Shown here: positions 1 through 12,331 of the stretch, piece after piece | Numbering within the stretch: position 1 is the first letter of the stretch | How the letters are laid out: every line of letters starts with the position of its first letter | Assembly: GCA_003344405.1 (NCBI GenBank) | Contig: NOWV01000017.1 | Location: 186,001-250,000 of the forward strand | Direction: 5' to 3' | Source of the DNA: Trichoplax sp. H2 | Taxonomy: Eukaryota > Placozoa > Uniplacotomia > Trichoplacea | Length of the DNA stretch: 64,000 bases | Translations under genes and position numbers: made by a program | The notes under the pieces: model-generated | Databases searched by the model: none | Told to the model about the DNA's origin: nothing | What the model saw: only the letters and a program-made list of their open reading frames with translations

Positions 1-3000
1 ATACACCTTCTTCATCTTCAGGCTCGAATGTACCTTTACATGAGTATGCGGATACATGATAATAAGTTTTTAAAAATGATTTCGTCAAGCTTTTCAGGTG
101 TTTGACTCATAGAGAGTGCTATACTAAAATTAATGAGTTAACAAAATGATTGTCCTGCTACTGCTGATTATAATATGTAAATACTAACCGAATATCCTGT
201 CCCAAATAATTAATACACCAGCGTAATTTTTATCTATATATTGAGGATTGCGGCCTAGTAGGTGAATGTAGTATAAAAATAACTTCATTAATTTTTGACT
301 GATTTTAAATCTGAATTATTCTTTGCTTAAAAATTGTAAACATACTATGATGAACTCGATGATGGCTTGGTGTATTGAGAAAGTATTCTAGAGGTCCGAT
401 TTTATCAATTACCTAGATATCAAGTAAATATTAGCCAGTGAGTATATAGAAGATTGTTTGATTAAGTCAGCGACGATGAACATGGTAATTTCAAATACGA
501 TTAGCATTAAGGTAACAACATTACTATTAGTTAAATTGAAGATTAATAGTTTTTGATAAACACTATTGGTAAACATGCGATTATAAAGGATTGGTTAAAG
601 AGGAACTTAAATTTTCAATACACCGGATATGTAAGACCATTCGACTACAAACTAGCTCATTTTCTAGAGTTTGTAATCGCCACTTTCAATAATTCATTAC
701 AATAATTAATTTTTACTAATGCTAAACATATTACCATCATTAAATGGCGATATTTAAAGCGCCGTAAGTGGTTATTAGTTTACATATTTGTTTAATCGAA
801 GTCTAATTATTTAAAGTGTATAAATTGTAAAAAAAATTACCCCGTAACAAAGGTTAATGCAGGATGTATTACATTCATCGAAGATATAAATTTTAATTTA
901 CAATTTTGCGTTAATTTTGTCAGCATATTACAGCTATGAAAACGACTTGAATAAGACTAGGTTAACTTTAATTAAAATTTCGGTAGTAGAGTTAGTTTAC
1001 CTCAGTATGTATCCAAAATTGAAAGATTAAGTTCAATTGTATATGAACTAAGAAAACTGGAGGGGGCACTAACAATGCCAAAGGTAAATAACCTACCTGT
1101 TAAATAGTCCAATAACATTTAAAATTAGGATACTAAGAAGCATAAGATTGCTCGAAGGCTTAGGGATTGTTTTATTAAATTGTAACAAGAAGAATTGATA
1201 TCTTTCGACAATAGATTTCTATAGAATAAGGATATCTTTTAGAACACACATATACAGTATGTACTTACTGTTTAAACTATTAGATTCTAGCAAACACAGA
1301 ATATAGATTTATCGATATAGTATTTTCAATAGTACAGGAAAAGAGCACTTAGAACATACCCAGCTGAAGTATTGTTGAAGAACAGATTGGCGTAGGGCAG
1401 TTGATAGATTATATTCCTCAGAACTGTGATGAACTTGATGAGCAGCCCAAAATAAGTTGACCTCTGTAGTTTAATTAGAATAATACGTCAAGAAAAGATC
1501 GATTTTGGCAGAGAATACATCTTTTTCTAGATTTGCCTAGTATTTAGTAAAAGTATGTGATGTACAGAGTAAATTTTAATGACGAGAAATTTTTCTTGCC
1601 TTATCAGAGTTTGCAAACTGTGTAATCAATAAGCTTATAACGACGAATATACTCCTACATAAAAATAGTACGTTGATTGGCACCTTATTTTAGAATACAG
1701 GGCATCCTATCACTATTCTGCTGTAAGTATGGTCAATTTATTATTTATAAATTAACTAAAGGCAACCGTATATCACCCTATTCTATATATCATACGTTAA
1801 GAATAGCATTTGTGATCTTTTGTGCTAGAGTAATTAACGCATTCTTACACAAGCTTTCTTGATATGATCACTTTATCATCAGTTGATATTTCTATGATTG
1901 ATTGGGAAGTAGTGTGCTAATTTACTTCTATCCAGCTACATCTATGCATGTGCACCCTAATTCAATCTCACTTATGCTAGTTATCCACATTTTTAAAGTG
2001 TTTAAATTAGTTTATCGCCAATTAAATTGTATTTTGTATGCACTCGTATTAGGCATTGCATTTCTGCGACGGTCAATATTGTACTGAAATCAACATAAAC
2101 TAATAGGATTTATGCTGCTTTTCTTACCATGGCCAAAACGATGTACCCAATAATATCCCATATCAACACTTAGTAAGCAGAAGATCCATGTCCAATAAGA
2201 ATTCCATGGCAATCGTACTAAATTGTAATGCTCATAAAACCAAATGTAGGCTCCTAATTCAAGGCTACCAAAATACAGCCTGGAGAAGTGCAGATATATA
2301 TAGTCATTGTAAAACATTGGTATTCGTATATGGGATTTATCAAGCATAAAAAAAGAACTTGATCTACAATGAATTCATTAGCACTAGCTATCGACGACAG
2401 AACATACTGTGGAAGTCTTGATATAATGCCAGCTGAGAGAGATCCAATTATATCGTTGACTCTAGCTGATGATCCAATTCCCATGATTGATTTAATGATA
2501 ATTTCTAGTATAATAGCGCTTATAAAGAGTGGCACTACCTAGAGGATAGATAACGACATAGGAAGTATATCAAAATAGAATTGTGTCTACCTTAGTGGCG
2601 ACATCTGTTAAGAGTTCTGTAAGTTTCTGTAGTAATTATGGATGTAGTATTATTCAATCGTTCATTACAATTACTGCCTATGCCTGTATGCTATCGGATG
2701 CAAAGATGATATACTAGAGTATCTTACAGTCTGGTTGTAAGCTAACTTGTATCTCTATACACGTATGATTGTTGATGTAAACAATTGGATATTATCGACA
2801 CTTGGCTAGCCAACTTGAAGTTGGGGCTATATTTCACCCATCCATCTCTACTAGTTGCTGAATGATGTAGAAAAGTATGGTTAAAAAGCTCTTCATTTTT
2901 TACCTGTTTGACGTATTCAGGGACTTCTTGAACCGTCTGAAACATGCTTTCACTAGGAGCCACAAGATAAAATAACGATCGTAGGGGGAAAATATCGATC

Positions 3001-3029
3001 GGTAAGACTGTAATACTCGTATTCGCCAT
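1..3029 (-). CDS. AGMO: Alkylglycerol monooxygenase (TMEM195 family), 5' part, continues past left edge
   Basis: Membrane di-iron, tetrahydrobiopterin-dependent enzyme of the fatty acid hydroxylase superfamily that cleaves the ether bond of alkylglycerols in the ER. Eight exons can be read on the minus strand with consistent phases: 3029-2904 (starts ATG GCG AAT, 42 codons), 2538-2408, 2279-2128, 1463-1360, 1096-1001, 412-346, 254-189 and 33-<1. All three histidine clusters are present: HRFGHE (split by the exon 3/4 junction), [20 protein letters not shown], and SPSHHRVHH-type (read as TPSHHRVHH) followed by [18 protein letters not shown]. The N-terminal [13 protein letters not shown] and SAGIISRLP segments also match AGMO. 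Hydrophobic segments [13 protein letters not shown] and [17 protein letters not shown] fit membrane spans. The C-terminal half lies outside the window. Family assignment is very secure; intactness beyond the edge is unknown. Confidence 0.93.
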
Positions 3030-3331
3030 TATTATCGCTCACTGGAATATGATTAACTATAATCAATCAATTATAATATGACACGTTCAATGATGATCGA
3101 TCAAATATTCAATCTATTGGCAAGATTTTGGCCTATGACTTTCTTTGTAGTGGGCTATCAGTCGTAGATAATCAATTTAGCCACAATCCTTGGTAATGAT
3201 ATCTAGTAAAATATATGCGCAAGTTGATAGCATTAATTAAAGATCTAGCCAATGAGTAATTTCTATTATAATTTAATTTTTCCCCTATTGTATTCTAGGA
3301 TAAGCGAGCTTCTATTCATTTACAATATTGA

Positions 3332-4043
3332 TTAACTTTAATAGTGTTAAGAGTAAATGGCTGGTACAATATCACAACTTGTAGGACTGATTGTATAAGA
3401 TTTTATGATAACAAGTAGAGTCTATGCTGTTATGGTAGTCAATCGATTTAAATTTGAATGGTTTGATATCTGTAACTTTAATAGTATTAAGAGTAAATGG
3501 CTGGTACAATATCATAACTTGTAAGACTGATTGTATAAGACTTTATGATAACAAGTAAAGTAAAGCTGTTATGGTAGTCAATCGATTTCAATTTGAATGG
3601 TTTGATATCTGTAACTTTAATAGTGTTAAGAGTAAATGGCTGATACAATATCATAACTTGTAGGACTGATTGTATAAGATTTTATGGTAACAAGTAGAGT
3701 CTACAGTATACTGTCGTTGTAGTCAATCGATTTAAATTTGAATGGTTTGATATCTGTAACTTTAATGGTATTAAGATTAAAAGGCTGATACAATATCATA
3801 ACTTGTAGGACTGATTATAGAAGATTTTATGATAACAAGTAGAGTCTACAGTATACTGTCATTGTAGTCAATCGATTTCAATTTGAATGGTTTGATATCT
3901 GTAACTTTAATAGTGTTAAGAGTAAATGGCTGGTACAATATCATAACTTGTAGGACTGATTATAGAAGATTTTATGATAACAAGTAGAGTTGATGCTGTC
4001 ATGGTAGTCAATCAATTTCAATTGAAATGGTTTGATATCTGTA
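3332..4043. repeat. Tandem repeat, five copies of a 139-145 bp unit
   Basis: Units begin with TAACTTTAATAGTGTTAAG-like sequence at about 3332, 3473, 3612, 3757 and 3902, and end with GAATGGTTTGATATCTG. Copies differ by scattered substitutions and a short insertion (CTACAGTATACTG) in units 3 and 4. No open frame spans the array. It lies 300 bp upstream of the AGMO start. Confidence 0.9.
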
Positions 4044-6225
4044 TTGGCGATTGCTTTACAGCAGGCGTAGCAAAATGTTTGCAAAATAAAATGGTCCTTA
4101 ACAATGATCGATATTGTAGCCAATCTAGTCTAGATTGCAATCCTATTATTATTTTCCACCTACTTTTGAATCGATAGCTTATATTAAGATTTCCAACGGA
4201 TAGCAATCAGCACGTTCGATAAAGATGGGCTAGTTTAGAAGGAAAGGGCCAACACGAAGAGCATTCCCACACTCTAACACCAAGAGGCTGCACTGATGAT
4301 TATTGAACCCTTAATAATGAAAGGCTGAAATTCAGTCCTGATACGTTGGTATGCTTGTGGCAGTGGCCCAACCCAACTTTCCTGATCGGCGATTGGTACG
4401 TCGCAACGCAAGTGTATGACGTCATGATGGCCAGCCAAATTGGGAAGTAAACAGTGCTGCGAGCTCGGCTGCTCGATAACCTTGGCAACACCAATAGTAA
4501 AGCACGTCGTGAAGGTAGAAACGCTCAACGTTATTGTGAAGTAATATTTCAGGACGAGAAGAAATGTTTCATGTTTGCTCATTGGCCTGATCTCCACTCC
4601 AGCAAAAGAGAACGAGGAAAATAGTAGGGATGAGTCCATTGAGCAAAGATTTGTTCTCGTCCTGCAACATTGTCCACTCCAGTAGCTGCAATGCAGTAGT
4701 CGGTTTAGAACGTAGCGTTCCTATTAAACCAGTGTGATTTATACTGTATAGAGTAAGTACATAACTGTAGTTGTTAAGTAACATAGTCCAAGTTCTAGTG
4801 TACTGCATTGAGCGGTGGACCCCAAAATTGGATAGAAATTTTAAACGGGCAAAATATTGATTCCAAAGCAAGTACTCTACTGTTCTCTACCGCGTATCGG
4901 TGCTCACGTACTACAGCTGTGAACGGCCTCTCATTTCGTCGCTACAATTCAGCAATCACTGTTAAGCCCAGGTTTTTTCTTTCTTTCTTTCCTCGTAGCT
5001 AAACCCTAGTCCATGGACTTGTACAACTATACTACTGTCTTTGTAAAAGTCTATGGCTAAACCATCGTGCTGTTCATTTATTAGAAGATCATGGACGCTA
5101 GGTCTGTCAGCGGTTTGGTTTCATTTTAGATTGAGTACAGTACAGTATGATCTGTCTACGAGTAACTACGCACTCTCTGTCCGTTCCGTTCCATACGGTC
5201 TACTCGCTTACTCGCTATCATCTGTACAGTTTTACAGTAGAGTACATGAATATGATAGCTTGGAAAGACACCATGATTGATATTCAAGATGATGAGAGGA
5301 TGAAGAGTAGGTTTATTTGTAGATTGAGAATGAACGCACATAGGTAGAACGTTAGAGAGACATACAGGAGGAGGCTACTACCAGACAGACAGAATAGGAA
5401 TCTATCAATATGATACAGTACAGTACTGTACTGGATCATTGAGACGTACAGTTAGACTGCTAGCATGTGATATCACTTATCGATGTACACGTGGAAGGTA
5501 TTGGATGCACATAGTACACATTATACTGTATATCTGTACGGTGGTTATAGAGTGTGTATCAAATTATTTTGCCACTTTGAAAGGAATCAACCAGTGATCT
5601 TAATAAACAAATACTGATTAAAAGTTGTTATATGCCATAAAACTATCATTCGACGATAGTTTTACTGTATTTTTAAAGAAAAATATGGCCCGAAAGTGAT
5701 AAAATGTTATGGAACATACTGTACAGTGTACAGTGTACAGTAGGCTGTCCATTCATATTACAGTGTACAGTACTGTAATCAAAGAGATGGGAGGTGAGCC
5801 TGCTCAGTGCACGCTCTGTTTCGGTTTCGGCGGGCACGAGAGCAAGGGAGTTTAAATTCCATTTGATTTGATGTTAATGAAACAAGACCTTGTATAAGTT
5901 ATGCCAGGGACTTGGAATAAAAGTTCTGATGATGGTATGAGCAGCAACGACTCAAGTAAAAGTGTTTACTTTCAAGTCAACACTTGATCAATCCCTACTC
6001 TTACTGTTGTTGTTGGCAGGGCGCGCTGTCCAGTCATCCTGCTACAGTAGGGTGTATCATTCTAGCTGTACAGTACAGTAAACTGACCAGTAAAATAAGA
6101 GACGATCGTTTCCTATCGGGGTCTCAGTACTGTACACATCCAGTAGACGAAAATCCATTGTACCTCCGTCCACGCTATACAGTATAGACAGTGGCTACTG
6201 TTGTATGGCACATACTATACCTTAT
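4044..6225. other. Intergenic DNA between AGMO and SMARCE1; no gene recognised
   Basis: Divergent gap. About 4220-4720 is less AT-rich than its surroundings and holds a perfect CRE-type octamer TGACGTCA at 4417-4424, plus an unrecognised 121-codon minus ORF (4274-4639) with no family resemblance. From 5400 to 6190 there are several TACAGTAC/GTACTGTA palindrome clusters (around 5415, 5718-5780, 6068 and 6128). A short hairpin (AAACTATC-ATTCGA-GATAGTTT type) lies near 5640-5665. I see no tRNA or conserved exon. Confidence 0.5.
5415..5780. repeat. TACAGTAC/GTACTGTA palindromic cluster upstream of SMARCE1
   Basis: Runs such as TACAGTACAGTACTGTACTG (5414 onward) and TACTGTACAGTGTACAGTG (5718 onward) are built from overlapping copies of CAGTAC and its reverse complement GTACTG. 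Similar clusters recur across the window at 7376-7392, 17370-17395, 29363-29545, 38690-38745, 42470-42720, 43200-43520 and 62376-62450. Confidence 0.7.
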
Positions 6226-6253
6226 TGGACTAGCAAGAAAACTTGCTAGTCCA
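6226..6253. promoter_or_regulatory. Perfect 12-bp hairpin just upstream of the SMARCE1 start
   Basis: TGGACTAGCAAG at 6226-6237 is followed by a 4-nt A loop and its exact reverse complement CTTGCTAGTCCA at 6242-6253. It sits 51 bp before the first ATG (6305) of SMARCE1, so it would fall in the promoter or the 5' UTR. Function unknown; it could be an operator-like site, an RNA stem or a remnant of a small inverted-repeat element. Confidence 0.55.
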
Positions 6254-6304
6254 GTCTTGTAGCCCTTAGTCCAAGTGTCGGCGTCCAGCCGAAAAGATTC
6301 CAAC

Positions 6305-9300
6305 ATGGCTTTGCAATATAGTATGCGACAAGATCGTCCTATCAATGTCCAGCAACACTATAATGTGCCCAATTTACAGCCTGTCTCCATGGCTTGTAAG
6401 TATTGTCATTTTATAGTCCAAGTCAATTGATATTTTGGTCGTTGTTGTCCGTCGGCCAGGCCATTACTGGACTAGTGTTGCCTTTTCTTCTACCTTGGTC
6501 AATGATGGATGATTCAATACTGCGCTAAAATTCTGCTTGTACCTTAATGATGAAAATCATGTCGGCTACGTTGAAATGTATACGAGTAGAATGGTAGTCA
6601 ATGGAATAAGATTACTACGTTAGTACAGTTTAAGTTGCACAAGAGTACAGTGTATGTACAATCTTAGCTAGTCACATTGAAAGGTTGACAGCCAGAAATA
6701 CTATCGATTTAGAGACTCGTTGTCTACGATACATATTGCAGTATTTTACTGGACGTCAAGTTACTGGCCAACGTCTTCAATCGTCATCCAACTCAAAATC
6801 AACAGGATCTATGTCTTTCCAGTCGTATTACATAGAAATTTCTACTTGTTCAATGGCCTTCTTGTTACTTACAGTACTGACAGTTATAGCATTCTTAGAA
6901 TGAATTGCATTACTAACCAAAAGAGATTACTGTACAAAGGAACTGGAAAATATCCTGTAGACCCTGTATTACAATAGGCAAGAATATCTTGTAGACCTTA
7001 TATTACAATATGCAAGAATATCCTGAACACCCCAAAGTCAACTAAAATTATACGCCAAATTTGGAGGCAATCTGCCATGTTTCAGTATCCAATCTTGGAA
7101 CATCCAATGCAATGAATCTCTAGCCTTACAATCATCATACTATCAAATTGTATCGTCATACTGACTCGTAGAAGCTTTATGCATTCTTACAGGCTACAGC
7201 ACGTCTGAATATAACAGAATCAACCTTTCATTAATATTTTTCTAACGAGCAGTTTAGACACGTACAGTAGCTCGAGATGCTTCTTACGAAATCACTTATA
7301 ATTATGCCAACTATACTATTAATCTATCAATACTAGATAGTTTATTTAAAACAATGCTGTCGCTGATACATACTGTACTGTACTGTACTGTAGTCAAGCA
7401 GTAAATTCACTTTCTACTATAAACGTAGATTATACGATATATTGTCGATGGACTGTAGACCAAAGTCATCAATAATAATCACAATTACATCGTTGCATCG
7501 ATTATGTATCCCGTGTAATTTACAAAATATTAGATTGTTAGCTAGTAGAACTAGTTCAAAATCTCGTAAAAATTCGAGTGAATCGCACTTGTTTCATGCC
7601 ACAAAATGCGTCAGTACCGTACTACTTTGATGATAAGTTTGCTGCTAAAATTGCTTTTCCATTTTGGTAATTTGAAATGCTTGGTTTATGATTATTAATA
7701 ACACAGCCTACAACTACCCTTATCAATCTTCCCCCGATGTTGGTAAACCGGTAAGATCTCGTAACTTACGTTGCAATAAATTAGAATAACCTTATAGTAA
7801 TCGATGTGATTAGTTAGGTGATAGCTACATTAGCATTGCTATTCCTAGCCCTAGGGTACGAGCTACTACACTGTATTATGCACAATATTTTACATCCTTA
7901 TGATTCGTTTCGGTTATAACCGCTACAGGCGGTTGTTCCATCGTAGATGGAAGAGGTGACATAATACTAAAAGATTATAATGACTTTAGTAAACAACTAT
8001 GCAGTTAAATTAAGTGTAGTTGCTCAAGTTAATTCTTTCAATTACTAGGTACAAGTAAACCAATCTCTTCAATGGAGTTCACCACAGCAGCTGCAGGCAC
8101 CTCCGCGTTATCAAATTGGCGTCACACAGGTAGGAATCGTATTATTTGACTCTAATTTCCTTAATTTTGAACCATTTAGTTTCCTATATCATATTAATCT
8201 AATGTCAAGACTGTAGAGGATCACTAGATCAGTAATAGTTGAATATATTAGAACATAACTCTTAGCACGATCATATAAATCAATTATTATCCAACATCAG
8301 TTACACCTCTACACGTTGCTTCGTTAAAAGCTAAAGATAATAAAAAGAAGTATGTCACATTAATACCAGTATGTTACACAAATATATACAATAGTATAAT
8401 TTACATAGTTGTTAGTGGCTCTACACTCAAACTGTTGTTATAAAATTTAAACCACTTTATACGAGTATTCAATAAATTGGATAATTTTCTGTAATACCAT
8501 TACTATTAATATTGCTATAATAATCGACTTTTATCTCTTACCAGCAAAATAGGAATTTTGTTGTTACATTATTGCACTAATTTGAAATTGCAAATATGAT
8601 TTTAATTAATTATGATACAGTTGCTACTGTCAGTTGTTGTGTCATGTTCTACTACATTATATATGGTATAGGAAACTTCAGACTAAGAATACTGCATAAT
8701 TTAAGATTTACCGTTTACTAATTTCACATACAGCCTCGTATGGAACCGACTAAGCCTCCAAAAGCACCAGAGAAACCTCTTATGCCATACATGAGATACA
8801 GTAGCAAGGTTAGTAGTAAATAAATGAATTTTTATACTTCAAGTCAGCTAGGCTAGAGACTGTATATCATTTTCATTAAGAGTCCTTATATTAGACATGA
8901 TAATAAATTCATAGATGTTCGAAAAAGTGAAAGAGCAACATCCTGACTTAAAACTATGGGAGATTGGAAAAATGATTGGTGCAATGTGGAGAAATCTCGA
9001 TGATAAACAAAAACAAGTAAGACCTAAACTAAATATGTATAGATACAGTTTAAGCTGTGATTTACAAACCGTAACGTCAGCTTATTAAAATAGATAAAAG
9101 TTACATAGAATTGCCTTCTACACTTTTGTTGATACAGTTAATTCACTTCTTACCCTACCCTATAGGAGTACTTTGATGATTACGAAAAAGACAAGGTTAT
9201 AATTCTTTCCCATTTTTCTGATAGTTATCCACTGTTTAGAAATTCTCATTTTGTAACTTCTAAAACCTAAAATTTAGAGACAATATAATGAATCTGTAAA

Positions 9301-10572
9301 AGCATATCAACAATCACCTGAATATCAGGCCTGGGTTATCTCCAAAGCAAGAAATAATGCTCCCCCTATACCGAATCCGAACCCGAACCCGAACCAAAAC
9401 CCAAAACCTCAAGGTATAGATGATACATTTTTACAATCCCTATTGATTATAGGTTTTGCTATGAATTAATGTTTCGATTGATATCTATTGTGTATGTATG
9501 TCGTGATATGCAGTAGTTCGTTCAGCACAAGATCAGCAAATATACGACAAAGCAATGCAGCATGCAGCACCTTCTGCTCCTGTAAGATTTCTTAATAGTA
9601 CTTTATTTTATACTTACTATTGATGTATGCTTATGACTATAATGGGAACGTTAATAATGTTCTGTTTGAATGAATAGCTACCAGAGCCTCCTATTAGTAT
9701 GCAAATTATAGAAGATGAAAGCGAAGGTAAAATATATTACCTAGCTGGCTTTGCTAGGTTTATTTGTTACTGGGTATAATGATTCCATTCGCTTTATATT
9801 ACAGAAAATGAACTGACGGAACAGCATATTGCTGCCGCACGTTTTTACAGAAACAATATATTAATGAATGAAATTTTCAGTGACACTGCTGCACGTGAAC
9901 CTAGCTCAGGTAAGATCATAAAGTTATAACCAAAAAGTTTGGTATATGCAGAATGTACTCTTAATTTTGACGTAATATTATGAATGCCAACAGGGGCCAC
10001 AGATGATCGCGTAAAAATATTAAGAGATCGACAAGAGTCTCTTAAGCAAATGCAAGTAAGTGGCAAGCAATGAAATTTTATATTACAAGCAAAATATTGA
10101 TTTTAATATGATCTTTATGAGTAAAATAATGACTACATTAATTTACTTGGCGATTGAAAAAAATTAGAAAAAGCAAGAGAAAGAACTACAAGAATTACAG
10201 GAAAAATTTGAACAAAAGAAGAGGAAATACGTGGAAAATGATGAAAAGTTTAGAAATAAATTGAAAGAGGTAATCACAACTTTTATCCCATATATTTATG
10301 TATCTATATGAGATGTAGTCATGCAAAATTTATTTATATTATAGCATAATATGGCATAATTAAAGTATAAAGATTGATACAGATTGCTATTGATCATTTT
10401 AAGGAATACGAAGTTTTACACTACATCAGCTATCAAATACTACTGTATACATCATGATAGCGGTTGATTTGAGTGTGTATTTTCTTTAACGTTTATGCCC
10501 TTTCTTTAACGTACTCAATAGTTGCGTTCGAAGAAGGAAGAAACTAATGCAGCGTTGAAGAAAGCTTCTTAA
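6305..10572 (+). CDS. SMARCE1: SWI/SNF (BAF) complex subunit SMARCE1/BAF57, HMG-box protein
   Basis: Subunit of the BAF chromatin remodeller that binds DNA through one HMG box. Exons read with matching phase: 8049-8129, 8734-8808, 8915-9016, 9166-9195, 9278-9413, 9514-9581, 9678-9726, 9805-9909, 9994-10055, 10168-10269, 10522-10572 (stop TAA). The HMG box reads [19 protein letters not shown], then [20 protein letters not shown], then [12 protein letters not shown] and [16 protein letters not shown], which is specific to SMARCE1. A conserved segment ([20 protein letters not shown]) and a charged coiled coil (10168-10572) follow. The long acidic tail of vertebrate BAF57 is missing, so the protein is shorter. 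The N-terminus is less certain: the putative first exon 6305-6395 is Gln-rich like exon 2, but its GT donor leaves phase 1 whereas exon 2 needs phase 0, so an exon or a different donor/start is missing from this model. Confidence 0.92.
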
Positions 10573-12331
10573 ACAATGTTGTTCAAAATAATGTGATCTA
10601 ATATCTGTACCATGTAACCCGAAAAATCGATGTTAATTAATTAAATTAGGTCAACGCTATATTTTGTAGAATAATATTAATGTAAGAGGAATTTGATTAA
10701 TCTTCATATTACTATCTAATTGTTTAGCACAGCCTGAAAGTTATGGTTTAGGTTAGTAACTATTAATTTCCCGTACATGTAGAACGTCCTTCAACTTAAC
10801 TTAACGTATTAATGTATGGTTTAAAGTTTATCGTTGCGGTACAAATGCTAATGTGTAAAATTACTGTATTCTTAATGTTTTGTAATTGATATTACTGAAA
10901 TGTAGGACAAAGCTCTCGTAGTAAATTAAAATCATGGCAATTTATTTGCTGAATCTTGATGTAATGTTGACCAAATGTTGCTAATTACTGTATTATATTG
11001 TATAACAAGTAAAACACCTATCCGACATTATATTGTACATTCCTGATATTATTGTATTGTATTGAAATACATGTAAAATAAAATACATGACGTACTCTAC
11101 ATGGTAAGATGCGGGTTTACCAAGAATTGCTGTTAAACAGATTGATAATGCTGCGTTCTGGAGTATGCATTCATTATAAAGTACAATCCGGATCACTTTT
11201 ATATATTCGCTATTAAAGATCTCCCATTGCCTTACAAAATCCAACAATTTGGCGGTATCGTTATTATAGTATATGTAATTGTACTGGTATATGGTTCTAC
11301 GACATTTCCCGCCGCTATCCCATAGACAAAATAGTATACGTAGAAATTGTTGATCTTAGAATTTGACTTCTCTAGCAGTAAATAGCATTTCATCAACAAT
11401 AATTTTGAGGAAACCGTAGAGTGACGTGGATAGCCTCTTCAAATCTGGCAAAGTAATTCCAAATGTCATTGAAATTTTACTCAGCACATGCAATTAGTAC
11501 AACAGTAAAAGCTGGAAATTTGTTGGATGTATTTGTTAAGCTGAAAGCACGAAGTTAAAGAGGAGAAATAAAATATTTTTCTCCCTCAAAGGGGAAAGAT
11601 GCGAACACGACACGTCTTGTCTATGGATTCCATTAAATTCTATGAGAATTTAGTCATTCACGGCCATACCACTCGTACATTCGGTATGTGTAGCAGACTA
11701 CTTAATGCTGTACGATCACGCTGACTAAAAATTCTCGTCTACTTATATGAGTATAACAATATATACAACATCAGATTAGACGTTAGCTGAAGGCGCTCTT
11801 AATTATTATTGTTTAATGAAAGTCATCAACAGATTATGATAAAACTGTAATGTGTAATTGACCTGACTATATCTTATGAATCACAGATAACATAAGTTTT
11901 ACGTTTAATTAATTTAAACTATGTGACTAAATATACCAAATTATATATGACTACAACAGTTAATTATGTTCACTTCGAAAGACGTACCCTATCAGTCCTA
12001 AGTGACGGTATCAAGAGTTAAAAATATTCGTAGTACCAGTATATTAGCGACATATTTGTTGAATAGCAAATCTAGTGTGGTAATCCTAAAAGTACTTTTC
12101 AGTAATGTGATAGTTTTAACAGTAGTGTACAGATATAAACCGCACGAATTTTCAACTCAAGAATGTTTTGGCAGCGGAATTAATTCAGAATAAAATAAAA
12201 ATATATATTAATATGTAACATTAAAACAGGTATCAATTTTAAGGTCCTCTTTATCTTGTTAAGCCGTTTAAACAATTCCTAAAAATTCTACATTCTACAA
12301 GATTAGGTTAAAGTTATACACTACATACAAA
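10573..12331. other. Convergent intergenic gap, SMARCE1 to HAT1
   Basis: Holds the two 3' ends (tail-to-tail genes). AT-rich, with only short chance ORFs (for example 10993-11247 minus and 12002-12193 plus) that resemble nothing and lack splice or codon support. No repeats of note. Confidence 0.5.

Noticed and set aside
4274-4639. 121-codon minus ORF in a GC-richer patch
   Set aside because: No recognisable family, overlaps other frames of similar length in the same patch, and codon use does not favour one frame; not called a gene.
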